Position numbers and translations under genes: made by a program. DNA of 58,502 nucleotides, taken from contig SXKJ01000354.1 in assembly GCA_005778115.1 (NCBI GenBank), positions 1 to 58,502 on the forward strand, in the 5' to 3' direction. Positions 8,847-16,642 of this stretch are shown one piece after another (position 1 is the stretch's first letter; each line of letters begins with the position of its first letter). The notes under the pieces are model-generated. The model made no database searches. It was not told the origin of the DNA and saw nothing but the letters and a program-made list of their open reading frames with translations. This DNA comes from Planctomyces sp. (GTDB lineage: Bacteria > Planctomycetota > Planctomycetia > Planctomycetales > Planctomycetaceae).

Positions 8847-11800
8847 TCATTCTCGAGTCACGACTTCATCCAGATTCAACAACACATTCGCGGTGAGCGT
8901 GTACGCCGCAAGTTCGGCGAGGTCGAGCGACGTACCGGCTTTGCTCTCACCGAGCACGATCAGTTGCTTGGCCGCGTTCGCATCCTGCCGGAAGCGAATC
9001 AGATCGTCATTCAATCCGCCGACGAGTACCGTCAACTCCTCGTCGGTGGGAGTTCGCGAGGTCACCCGGCGGAATGCAAATCGAATGCGAGCCTCCGGCG
9101 ATGCGCCGCCGTCGATCAACATCCGCTCGGCCAGCTTGCGAGCGGCTTCAACGTAGGTGATCTCGTTGAGCAACGTCAGTGCTTGCAACGGTGTATTGGT
9201 ACGCGAGCGCTTAACAGTGCAGATCTCGCGGCTCGGAGCATCGAACAGCAGCATCGCGGGAGGCGCGGCTGTGCGTTTCCAGATCGTGTACAGCGTGCGC
9301 CGATAGAGGCCGTCGTTCGTGTCGTGCTTGTATCCGCGTAGATCGCCGTACTTCGAGGTTTCGTCCCACACACCGTCGGGCATGTAAGGCCGCACGCTCG
9401 GCCCGCCGAGTTTCTCGACGAGCAAACCGCTGGCAAAGAGCGCTTGATCGCGGAGTGCCTCAGCCGAGAGTCGCACTCGCGGACCGCGAGAGAGCAGGCG
9501 GTTGTCGGGATCGGAGGAATTCGGAATTCGGAGAGCGGAGGGCGGAACGTTCGCCTCAATTTCCGGCTTCCGCCTTCCGCCTTCCGACATCGACTCCTGC
9601 CGATACGTCGCGCTCATCACGATTAACTTTTGCAAGCGTTTCATGTCCCAGTCGGTCATGAACTCGATGGCGAGCCAGTCGAGCAACTCTGGGTGCGACG
9701 GGAACTCAGCTTGCGAGCCGAGGTTCTCGGTCGTCTTCACGAGGCCGGTGCCGAAGAAGCGTTCCCACTGGCGATTGACCCACACGCGAGCCGTCAGTGG
9801 GTTGTCTCGCAAGACGATCCATTTGGCGAGGTCGAGGCGATTGTTCGTAGTTCCGCCTTTAGGCGGTGCAGCCTTCGTTTCATCGGCGGTTCCGCCTAAA
9901 GGCGGGACTACGAGCGAGGCCGGCAACGCCGCCAGGACTTTCTCTCCCCGTTTGTCGTACTCGCCGCGAATGAGAATGAACGCGTCGCGCGGCGGGCCGT
10001 CCTTCATGATCATGACGTTGGGCGTCTTCGCAACGAGATCGTCTCGTGACTTCTTGGCCGACGCGACGGCGATCTCTGCTTGTTTGAGTGGGCTGTCGAC
10101 GTTGGCTCGAAAGAATTTCTCTAACTCAGCTTTCTGCGCGTCCGAGCGTTTGTCGGCGGCCAGTTCGAGGATCGCTTTCAACGACTCTGGGAACTTCGCG
10201 CCGTCGAGCTTCACAGTGCTCGGAGGCAGCGAGGTCATCGACACGCGGAAGCGGCCGATGTTGTGCTGTATCAGCGCCTCGTGCTTAAGTCGCACGGCCA
10301 GCGTCGCATTGGCCGGCACGGTCAGCGGCGCTTCAAGCAGGAACATCGCCGACGTCGGATCGCGGCGCGTCGGGCCATCGACGGCCCAGCCGTTCGATGC
10401 GGCATCGTCGAGCACGAGTCCGATCTCCCAGCCTTTCTGCGAGTACGTTGCCTCGGCGCGGACAATCTTCGCGACGAGCGGTGACGTCAAATCGGGCGAC
10501 GTGATTTCCGCCTCGACGCGCGACAAGACAAAATTGCCGTTCGAGAATCGGCCGAGGGATTTCATCGGCAACGATTCATCCGGCAACGTGTCGAGCAGCA
10601 GGCCGCTGAACTGTCCGGCGGCGATCGGTGCAGTGACGGTATAAACGTCGTGCGGCGGATTTTTGCCGCTGGCGAGATACGTTCCATCGGCTTGCTTCGT
10701 GAGTTTCGCTCCCCCCGCCGACTTCACGTCGGTCGGTTGCAGCGGCGACCAGACGGCGACGTTTTCCTCAGCGAGTAGCTTCTTGCGGAAGCCTGGCTCC
10801 CACGCGGCGATCAATTCGGGGAGTCGTTTCGCTTCTTCCGAGACACGAACGTTTGCGGCGGCGATCGTCTCGTCGAGCCGCTTGAGTTCCGCATCTTGCT
10901 CGGCAGTCGGCACAGACAGAGTCGGCTCGGTGTTCTTCGATTCGCCTTGCAGCGTGCCGCTCTCGGTGACGTTATTGAAGAACGCGAACATCGAATAGAA
11001 ATCGCGCTGGCTGATCGGGTCGTACTTGTGATCGTGACACCGGCAGCAGTTGAACGTCAGGCCGAGCCACGTCATGCCGGTCGTCTCGACCCGGTCAATG
11101 ACCGTTTCGACACGCCATTCTTCAGCGATCAAACCCCCTTCACCATTGAGCCGGTGATTGCGATTGAATCCCGTCGCGACGATCTGTGATTGCGTCGGAT
11201 TCGGTAACAGGTCGCCGGCCAGTTGCTCGATCGTGAATTGATCGAATGGCATGTTGTTGTTGAACGCATTGATGACCCAATCGCGCCACGGCCATTGAAA
11301 ACGGCTGCTATCAACCTGAAAGCCGTTGCTGTCGGCGTACCGCGCCATGTCGAGCCACGGCCGCGCCATCTGCTCGCCGTAACGCGGCGACTTGAGCAAC
11401 CGATCGACGACTCTTTCGTAGGCGTTGTCTGACCTGTCCGCGAGGAACGCATCGACTTCGGTCGGCGTCGGAGGCAGGCCGGTCAGGTCGAGAGTGACAC
11501 GGCGGATGAGTGTGGTCTTGTCGGCTTCGGGGGAGGGTTTCAGGCCGGCTTGATCGAGACGATTGAGAATGAATTGGTCGATTAGGTTTGGGGTAACGGC
11601 CATCGGCCGAACAGGAACCGCAGGACGTATCGGCGGAATGAACGCCCAATGGCCTTGGTACTCTGCACCATCGGCGATCCAGCGTTTGAGCGTTTCGATT
11701 TGAGCCGGCGTCATTGTTTTTCCGGAACTCGCTGGCGGCATCCGCAGACTGTCGTCGCTCGATAGCAGTCGCTTGACGAGTTCGCTCTCGGCCGGTTTGC

Positions 11801-12026
11801 CGGGGACGATGGCCGTTGCTCCGGATTCGGCGGGCTTGAACGCGATCTCGGAGACATCCAACCTCAGACTCGCTTTGCGTTGCTTCTCGTCCGCGCCGTG
11901 ACATTGGAAGCAGGCGTCCGCCAGGATCGGCCGGATGTCTCGATTGAACGAAGGACGCTCCGCCGCAAACGACGGCAGAGACGTCAACACAACAAAGGCA
12001 AGGAGCGTGTTTCTCATAGCGGACAT
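8847..12026 (-). CDS. PSCyt1/DUF1549/DUF1553 (PSD1) cytochrome-domain protein
   Basis: The protein is 1059 residues with a signal peptide (about 1-22). An N-terminal planctomycete cytochrome c domain has the haem motif C39-FQ-C42-H43. DUF1549 follows, including RVTLDLTGLPPTP and the second Cys-rich signature CRCHDHKYDP, then a beta-rich middle region. The C-terminal DUF1553 contains NPLTARVWVNRQW and LRIP/NRLLSRGPR. The family is exported and probably redox-active, but no reaction has been assigned. Two inverted repeats lie inside the gene without breaking the frame, encoding VVPPLGG...PPKGGTT (9846-9912) and PPSALRIPNS (9515-9588). Both fall at boundaries that look like surface loops in the DUF1553 part. 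The stop overlaps a possible ATG of the downstream G8 gene (ATGA), suggesting translational coupling. Confidence 0.93.
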   Translation of the reverse strand: MSAMRNTLLAFVVLTSLPSFAAERPSFNRDIRPILADACFQCHGADEKQRKASLRLDVSEIAFKPAESGATAIVPGKPAESELVKRLLSSDDSLRMPPASSGKTMTPAQIETLKRWIADGAEYQGHWAFIPPIRPAVPVRPMAVTPNLIDQFILNRLDQAGLKPSPEADKTTLIRRVTLDLTGLPPTPTEVDAFLADRSDNAYERVVDRLLKSPRYGEQMARPWLDMARYADSNGFQVDSSRFQWPWRDWVINAFNNNMPFDQFTIEQLAGDLLPNPTQSQIVATGFNRNHRLNGEGGLIAEEWRVETVIDRVETTGMTWLGLTFNCCRCHDHKYDPISQRDFYSMFAFFNNVTESGTLQGESKNTEPTLSVPTAEQDAELKRLDETIAAANVRVSEEAKRLPELIAAWEPGFRKKLLAEENVAVWSPLQPTDVKSAGGAKLTKQADGTYLASGKNPPHDVYTVTAPIAAGQFSGLLLDTLPDESLPMKSLGRFSNGNFVLSRVEAEITSPDLTSPLVAKIVRAEATYSQKGWEIGLVLDDAASNGWAVDGPTRRDPTSAMFLLEAPLTVPANATLAVRLKHEALIQHNIGRFRVSMTSLPPSTVKLDGAKFPESLKAILELAADKRSDAQKAELEKFFRANVDSPLKQAEIAVASAKKSRDDLVAKTPNVMIMKDGPPRDAFILIRGEYDKRGEKVLAALPASLVVPPLGGTADETKAAPPKGGTTNNRLDLAKWIVLRDNPLTARVWVNRQWERFFGTGLVKTTENLGSQAEFPSHPELLDWLAIEFMTDWDMKRLQKLIVMSATYRQESMSEGGRRKPEIEANVPPSALRIPNSSDPDNRLLSRGPRVRLSAEALRDQALFASGLLVEKLGGPSVRPYMPDGVWDETSKYGDLRGYKHDTNDGLYRRTLYTIWKRTAAPPAMLLFDAPSREICTVKRSRTNTPLQALTLLNEITYVEAARKLAERMLIDGGASPEARIRFAFRRVTSRTPTDEELTVLVGGLNDDLIRFRQDANAAKQLIVLGESKAGTSLDLAELAAYTLTANVLLNLDEVVTRE
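9515..9588. repeat. inverted repeat inside PSD1 gene (GGAATTCGGA family)
   Basis: The segment has GGA/GGCGGAA-rich left and TTCCGCCTTCCG-rich right arms and reads in frame as part of the DUF1553 region. A clear relative lies in the intergenic space at 17686-17764, sharing GGAATTCGGA plus GGGCGGAA, so this is an element and not ancestral coding sequence. Confidence 0.65.
9846..9912. repeat. inverted repeat inside PSD1 gene (CGCCTTTAGGCG family)
   Basis: Arms of 21 bp with one mismatch (CGTAGT.CCGCCTTTAGGCGG and its complement) enclose about 25 bp. Each arm is itself palindromic at CCGCCTTTAGGCGG. It is translated without frameshift or stop, adding Pro/Gly-rich VPPLGG and PPKGGTT peptides. Confidence 0.85.
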
Positions 12027-12114
12027 GTTATCGGCTGATGGCTGATGGCCGAAAGCTGTTGGCTGTCATTCCAACCCTTTGCAATCCGCAGTGTCGAGGG
12101 TCAAAGTCCTCGCC

Positions 12115-13254
12115 ATGACCTCTCCTCTATTTGCTCCGCCACGAGCCGCCTATTTGCATGTGCCGTTTTGCGTGCATCGCTGCGGGTATTGTGACTTCAC
12201 CTTGCTGGCTGGCCGAGACGATTTGGCAGGGGACTATCTGCGAGCACTCGAAACCGAACTGCGGTCGCTCGAACAACCGCGTGAAGTAGACACGCTCTTT
12301 TTCGGCGGCGGGACACCGACTCATCTCGCTCCCCACGATTTGGCGAGGTTGCTCGAACTGGCTCGCGAGTGGTTTCGACTCGCGCCGGGTTACGAGTTCT
12401 CGTTCGAGGCGAACCCCGCCGGGCTGACCGATGAGAAGCTGCGGCTGATGGCCGATGCGGGAGTCAATCGCGTCAGCCTCGGCGTGCAGTCGTTCGACGA
12501 AGGGTTGCTCAAGTTACTGGAACGGGATCATCGTGAGACGGAGATAATCGACGCAGTCGCTCGGTTACAGCAGCGGTTTGAGAATGTCTCGCTCGATTTG
12601 ATCTTCGCTCTGCCGGGCCAGGCGCTGGCTCACTGGCGAGAGACGCTGCGCCGTGCGATCGAACTGGGGCCGATGCATCTCTCAACCTACGGCCTGACGT
12701 TCGAGAAGGGAACGGCTTTCTGGTCGCGACGTGAGAAGGGAGCGATCGAGCAACTTCCGAACGAACTCGAAAGGGACATGTACGCGGCCGCGATGGACGA
12801 CCTCGCTGCCGCCGGCTTCGAGCAGTACGAGATCAGCAATTTCGCCCGGCCCGGATTCCGCTGCCGGCACAATCAAACGTATTGGCGAGCACTCCCCTAT
12901 TTCGGCTTCGGCCCCGGAGCGGCGCGCTACATCAACGGCCGGCGCGAATCCAATCACCGCAGCACGACGACCTGGATTAAGCGAGTACTCGCCGGACAAA
13001 GCGGCATCGCAATGAGCGAGGAACTTACACCAGAACATCGCGCCCGCGAGGCGATCGTGCTCGGCTTGCGGCAGTTCGACGGGATTCGCCGTGACGAGTT
13101 CCAATCGCTGACGGGCTTTGATCTCGATTCGCTCGCGGGTGAGACCATCCGCCGCGAAGTCGTGGCGGGCCGGATCGAGGACTTCGGCGAAGGAATTCGC
13201 ATCACTTACGAGGGACGATTCTTCGCTGACCCCGTGATGATCTCGTTTCTGTGA
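12115..13254 (+). CDS. hemW: HemW-type radical SAM haem chaperone
   Basis: The protein is 379 residues with the radical SAM cluster motif C19-VHR-C23-GY-C26 followed by DF, the CxxxCxxC spacing of the coproporphyrinogen-dehydrogenase/HemW family. Other landmarks are LFFGGGTPTHL, VNRVSLGVQSFDEGLLKLLERDH and YEISNFARPGFRCRHNQTYW, all characteristic of HemW. HemW binds haem and is thought to deliver it to respiratory proteins; it lacks true HemN activity. The start at 12115 is preferred because the conserved AAYLHVPFC region follows closely; the upstream GAGGG lies somewhat far away. It is the first gene on the plus strand after a divergent junction and is followed by a methyltransferase gene 116 bp downstream. 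Confidence 0.93.
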   Translation: MTSPLFAPPRAAYLHVPFCVHRCGYCDFTLLAGRDDLAGDYLRALETELRSLEQPREVDTLFFGGGTPTHLAPHDLARLLELAREWFRLAPGYEFSFEANPAGLTDEKLRLMADAGVNRVSLGVQSFDEGLLKLLERDHRETEIIDAVARLQQRFENVSLDLIFALPGQALAHWRETLRRAIELGPMHLSTYGLTFEKGTAFWSRREKGAIEQLPNELERDMYAAAMDDLAAAGFEQYEISNFARPGFRCRHNQTYWRALPYFGFGPGAARYINGRRESNHRSTTTWIKRVLAGQSGIAMSEELTPEHRAREAIVLGLRQFDGIRRDEFQSLTGFDLDSLAGETIRREVVAGRIEDFGEGIRITYEGRFFADPVMISFL

Positions 13255-13370
13255 TGATCCCGATTGACCGATTCTTTGAGGCAGAGTTACAACCCCGACA
13301 CTCTTCGCGAAGGCGTGTTCTCGTCTTTGTTTCTCGTTCGCCGTCCATTCGTCATGGCAAGGAGGCCATC

Positions 13371-14114
13371 ATGGGCTGGACTCGTCTGTTGGGTTCCGCT
13401 GTTTCTTCCGTGCCACTGCCACGCGCGGTCGTGCGACATTTGTTGTTCACGCATCAGATCGGTCTGGGGTCGCGAGTTCTCGACGTCGGCTGCGGGCATG
13501 GCGAACTGGTCCACTTCCTCGACGATCTGGGAATGGACGCCGTCGGCCTGGATGAGTCTCCGGACAACGTCTCTTGGGCGGCCGAGCACGAACCCCGTTC
13601 CGACTTCCAACTGGTGACAACTCCCGCTGAGCAATCTCTGGAACACATCGCCAACGACGAACCGCTCGACCTGATCGTCGTGCGGCACCTGACCAGCTAC
13701 GACGGAAACTTGTTCTGCCCTTCGAGCTTTCAAGCCACCGCCAAAATGTTGCAGCACCTGCGACCCAACGGCTGGTTCACCTTCCTCGTGCATCGCGATA
13801 CCAGCCGTCGCAAAGCCAAGGCGTCCCACGAGGTGAGCTGCTTCGCCCGGCATTTGTCGTTCTTTCCCGGAACCTGCCGCGTATCGCACTTCGCCGACTG
13901 CGAACTCTCAACAATCGCCAACGACTGGCTGCACTTGCATCGCCATCACGGCGAGTTTTTGGTCGCGTCGCTGCGCGTTCCGCATGTGGAACTGTCTGCC
14001 GCGGAGTGGCAGCGACTCGCTAAGCAAGCCGCCAATAGTCACGCCGGCTGCTGCTGTTCCTGGGCCGCTTGTGGGGCAGGTTTTCAACCTGCCACGCAAC
14101 GACTGGCAGGTTGA
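13371..14114 (+). CDS. class I SAM-dependent methyltransferase
   Basis: The protein is 247 residues. VLDVGCGHGELVHFLDDLG is motif I of Rossmann-fold methyltransferases (AdoMet binding), followed by an acidic residue in AVGLDE and a motif-IV-like region. The substrate cannot be told. The start at 13371 is strongly supported by AAGGAGG five bases upstream; frames open further upstream into the hemW stop are not needed. The last dozen residues (GAGFQPATQRLAG) are encoded by an inverted repeat at 14071-14127 whose right arm provides the TGA stop, so the native C-terminus was probably replaced by the repeat. It converges on the TolQ/ExbB-like gene, whose stop lies two bases beyond the repeat. Confidence 0.85.
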   Translation: MGWTRLLGSAVSSVPLPRAVVRHLLFTHQIGLGSRVLDVGCGHGELVHFLDDLGMDAVGLDESPDNVSWAAEHEPRSDFQLVTTPAEQSLEHIANDEPLDLIVVRHLTSYDGNLFCPSSFQATAKMLQHLRPNGWFTFLVHRDTSRRKAKASHEVSCFARHLSFFPGTCRVSHFADCELSTIANDWLHLHRHHGEFLVASLRVPHVELSAAEWQRLAKQAANSHAGCCCSWAACGAGFQPATQRLAG

Positions 14115-14127
14115 AAACCTGCCCCAC
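14071..14127. repeat. perfect inverted repeat at convergent gene ends
   Basis: Perfect 24-bp arms at 14071-14094 and 14104-14127 (GTGGGGCAGGTTTTCAACCT and on) are separated by nine bases. It encodes the C-terminal tail of the plus-strand methyltransferase and ends two bases from the stop of the minus-strand gene, so it may act as a two-way terminator. Confidence 0.95.
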
Positions 14128-14128
14128 G

Positions 14129-14782
14129 TCAGGAACCACTGGCCGCCGACATCGCCAGTTCCCGTTTCGCGCGGGCGACCATGTCGCGCACATGCTCGCG
14201 GTTTTCAGAGAGCCGGGCGAACGCTGGTTCGATCCAGCTATTCAAAAAGATCAAGATGACTGCCGCCGCCAGCCCTGAGAACGTCGCCCAGATCGACTCG
14301 CCGAAATTGCGCACGATCGCGTTGACCGTCGCACTCCCGGTTTGATCCGCCTGCAACGCGGCTCCGATCGCCAGCACCGTGCCGAGAATCCCGGCCATCG
14401 GATACGCCTCGATCATCGACCGCCACACGTTGTAAATCGTCTCGAACCGCATCGCGTGCAAGTAACGACGCTTCTCGTCGAGGATGCTCATCCGAATCGC
14501 CAACTCCTGACGCTCGGCCGATTTCGCGGGGATATCCAAGGCGTCCTTCACGTCAGTCAGGAACGCTTCGATCTGATCCGACAACGCCAAGCTGCGATCG
14601 AGCACACTGCGATGCTTTAGTCCGCGTGTGAAATCATCCAGAGTCTGCGCGATCGCTCGCAAGTTGTGGCGGTAGGCCATCCACAGCATCACGAACACGA
14701 CCAAATGCGTGATGAACGCACACAGGATGACCGGTGTCGAAAACTCGGACAGTTGCTTCAGAAGTTGAGCCGAGAAGTGCAT
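14129..14782 (-). CDS. MotA/TolQ/ExbB-family proton channel protein
   Basis: The protein is 217 residues with three predicted membrane segments: VILCAFITHLVVFVMLW near the N-terminus, MAGILGTVLAIGAALQ in the middle and FSGLAAAVILIFLN near the end. This is the ExbB/TolQ layout, where the protein forms the inner-membrane proton channel with ExbD/TolR. No ExbD/TolR or TonB partner is present in the window. The start at 14782 is chosen to give the normal short cytoplasmic N-terminus. Upstream sequence in the same frame up to 14917 is low-complexity repeat (QIAKLQIANCQ) and probably untranslated. It lies 100 bp downstream of metW on the same strand. Confidence 0.8.
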   Translation of the reverse strand: MHFSAQLLKQLSEFSTPVILCAFITHLVVFVMLWMAYRHNLRAIAQTLDDFTRGLKHRSVLDRSLALSDQIEAFLTDVKDALDIPAKSAERQELAIRMSILDEKRRYLHAMRFETIYNVWRSMIEAYPMAGILGTVLAIGAALQADQTGSATVNAIVRNFGESIWATFSGLAAAVILIFLNSWIEPAFARLSENREHVRDMVARAKRELAMSAASGS

Positions 14783-14840
14783 GGCGTCATCGAAAGAAGA
14801 AGGTGAAAAGGCGTGGTCAGGAAGTGCGAATGTCTGACAA

Positions 14841-14872
14841 TTGGCAATTTGCAATTTTGCAATTTGCAATTC
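14841..14872. repeat. short GCAATTT tandem/palindromic repeat
   Basis: The units ggcaatttgcaattttgcaa and following are AT-rich repeats of GCAATT in the gap between metW and the ExbB-like gene, in contrast to the GC-rich surroundings. Confidence 0.6.
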
Positions 14873-14882
14873 CCTTTCCTCC

Positions 14883-15509
14883 TCATACCCCCAGCCGCTC
14901 CAAAACGTAAAGGGCACTTTCGGCCCGCAGGTTCGCGGCCCAGGCGTCGGGAACGGCTCGGCGTTTGATAATCGGTAGCTCGCGGATGATGCGGAAGTTC
15001 TGCTGCTCGCACAGGCCGCGGAAATCGCGGAGCGTCATGAAGTGGATGTTCGGGCTGTTGTACCACTCGTAAGGGAGCGATTCGGTGATCGGTGCTCTGC
15101 CCTGCCAGAGAACCTGAAACCGCACCTGCCAGTAGCCGAAGTTCGGCACCACGACCAATCCGCGCCGAGCGACTCGCAACATTTCCTCCAGCACGAACTG
15201 CGGCCGCTGCACCTGCTGCAACGTCTGGCTGAGCACCGCGAAATCAAACGACTGATTCGGGAACTCCGACAACCCCGCATCGAGGTTCGCTTTGACGGCC
15301 GGCACGCCACGCTCAATCGCCCCCAGGAGATGCTCGGCATCCAGATCAACGCCTTGCACGTTGCAGCCATGCTCATCGCGCAGCCGCGCGAGCAAACGTC
15401 CGTCGCCGCAGCCCAAGTCGACGACTCGGCTGCCACGGTCCACGTGCTGCAAGATGATCTCATCCGTCAACGCCGCCGTTGGGTCCGGCATGCAGTATCG
15501 CTTGGGCAT
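14883..15509 (-). CDS. metW: MetW-like methyltransferase-fold protein
   Basis: The protein is 208 residues and is close to full-length MetW. VVDLGCGDGRLLARL is the AdoMet-binding glycine-rich loop, followed by GVDLDAEHLLGAIERG, DFAVLSQTLQQVQRP and VPNFGYWQVRFQVLWQGRAP, which together are diagnostic of MetW. MetW works with the homoserine acyltransferase MetX in methionine synthesis in many bacteria. No metX gene is visible next to it here, so the partner must lie elsewhere if the role is conserved. Start 15509 has GGAGG six bases upstream. An inverted repeat begins 19 bp upstream of the gene. Confidence 0.92.
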   Translation of the reverse strand: MPKRYCMPDPTAALTDEIILQHVDRGSRVVDLGCGDGRLLARLRDEHGCNVQGVDLDAEHLLGAIERGVPAVKANLDAGLSEFPNQSFDFAVLSQTLQQVQRPQFVLEEMLRVARRGLVVVPNFGYWQVRFQVLWQGRAPITESLPYEWYNSPNIHFMTLRDFRGLCEQQNFRIIRELPIIKRRAVPDAWAANLRAESALYVLERLGV

Positions 15510-15528
15510 GAAGTTCCTCCGGAAATAT

Positions 15529-15597
15529 CCGTACCGCGACCGTCAGGGAGTGGCTCGGTCGATCACCGTCGGCCACTCCCTGACGGTCGCGATACGG
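15529..15597. repeat. inverted repeat upstream of metW (CGTCAGGGAGTGGC family)
   Basis: Arms of 26 bp at 15529-15554 and 15572-15597 have one mismatch. The same arm sequence (CGACCGTCAGGGAGTGGC) recurs in the repeat at 18856-18925. Confidence 0.92.
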
Positions 15598-15605
15598 CGC
15601 TGAGT

Positions 15606-16436
15606 TTATCGCGTCGCTGGCGATTCCACCTTCCGGCGGCAGCACAAATCAAACACGTCGCCAGGCGAAAGGAGTTCATATTTCTGATCGGCCGGCTTCG
15701 GCCAATAGCGGTCGTGGATCACGACTTGGCTCGCGCCGATCACCTTGAACCGTCTGCCGGTGACGACGATCGCCGTCCCTTCGTCGATGCCGATGCCCAG
15801 CAATCCCGGATAAGTGTCGAGAACCTCCGCGAGGTCGTTCACTCGTTTGCGAGCGATCACATGCTGGTCGATCGCCGTGCAGGACATGAAGCCGAAGCCG
15901 ATTTCATGCCCCTTCGCCATCATGATCGTGTTCCCTTCGGGAGCACCGCGCACCAGATACGACCCTTGAATCGTCGCTCCCGCCGAACTGCCGCCGATCA
16001 CGCCGCCGCGAGCCAACACGCAGAACAACTCGCAGTGCGTCCGCGTGCCGAGATACGAATCGGCCAGCCGCCACTGCCGCCCGCCGTCGATCCAGACACC
16101 CTTCGCTCGACGCAGCGGCGCGACGAATTCTTCGGTGTTCGCGACGTCCCGATCGCGCGTGTGCAAGACCGTGATGTTCTTCGCCCCCATTCGAGCCAGA
16201 AAGCTCTTGGCGACGTACTTCTCATCCCAGTCTTCGCCGGCATTCGCTCCTGGAACGAGCACAAACGCCGAGTCGATCCCGCCCGCTCGATCGACGAACT
16301 CTTGAGCGATCTCTTTTCCCATTCGACCACCGCCGACGATCAGCAGCGATCCATGCTGTGGCCCCATCGACTGCGCGGACACAGTCGAGACCAACAGCCA
16401 GCCACAGAGACACATGGCCGCAAAGACAATCCGCAT
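15606..16436 (-). CDS. secreted cyanophycinase-like serine peptidase (S51)
   Basis: The protein is 276 residues with a signal peptide (residues about 1-20, ending VSA). GSLLIVGGGRM near the start, WIDGGRQWRL, and GGVIGGSSAGATIQGSYLVRG with the probable nucleophile Ser151 identify the cyanophycinase/peptidase S51 family. GIDEGTAIVV is also conserved. Cyanophycinases release beta-Asp-Arg dipeptides from cyanophycin; secreted relatives occur widely in planctomycetes with unknown substrates. The start at 16436 has AGGTGG about eight bases upstream. No cyanophycin synthetase is visible in the window, so another isopeptide substrate is possible. Confidence 0.9.
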   Translation of the reverse strand: MRIVFAAMCLCGWLLVSTVSAQSMGPQHGSLLIVGGGRMGKEIAQEFVDRAGGIDSAFVLVPGANAGEDWDEKYVAKSFLARMGAKNITVLHTRDRDVANTEEFVAPLRRAKGVWIDGGRQWRLADSYLGTRTHCELFCVLARGGVIGGSSAGATIQGSYLVRGAPEGNTIMMAKGHEIGFGFMSCTAIDQHVIARKRVNDLAEVLDTYPGLLGIGIDEGTAIVVTGRRFKVIGASQVVIHDRYWPKPADQKYELLSPGDVFDLCCRRKVESPATR

Positions 16437-16461
16437 GACGTCGCCACCTTTACCATTCGGT

Positions 16462-16530
16462 GAGCCGGGCGGCGTTAGCCCCCGGACGATTTGCCAGTGA
16501 AGTCGTCCGGGGGCTAACGCCGCCCGGCTC
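16462..16530. repeat. perfect inverted repeat upstream of cyanophycinase-like gene
   Basis: Perfect 28-bp arms at 16462-16489 and 16503-16530 (starting GAGCCGGGCGGCGTTAGC) are separated by 13 bases. It lies just before the ribosome site region of the minus-strand peptidase gene. Confidence 0.95.
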
Positions 16531-16642
16531 GCCAAGACGATTGTCGCGCAGGAAAAAACCTCTGGCGATCAAACATCGCCAGAGGCTTCAATTCAATAGG
16601 TCACATAGGACGTATCAGTCGCATGCGTCCCATCCCAAATCT

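Noticed and set aside
7123-9156. 677-residue open frame on the plus strand
   Set aside because: It is antisense to the G8 and PSD1 genes, which have signal peptides and recognisable domains; long antisense frames are expected in GC-rich coding DNA.
15042-16463. 473-residue open frame on the plus strand
   Set aside because: It crosses metW, an inverted repeat and the cyanophycinase-like gene in antisense and shows no domain.
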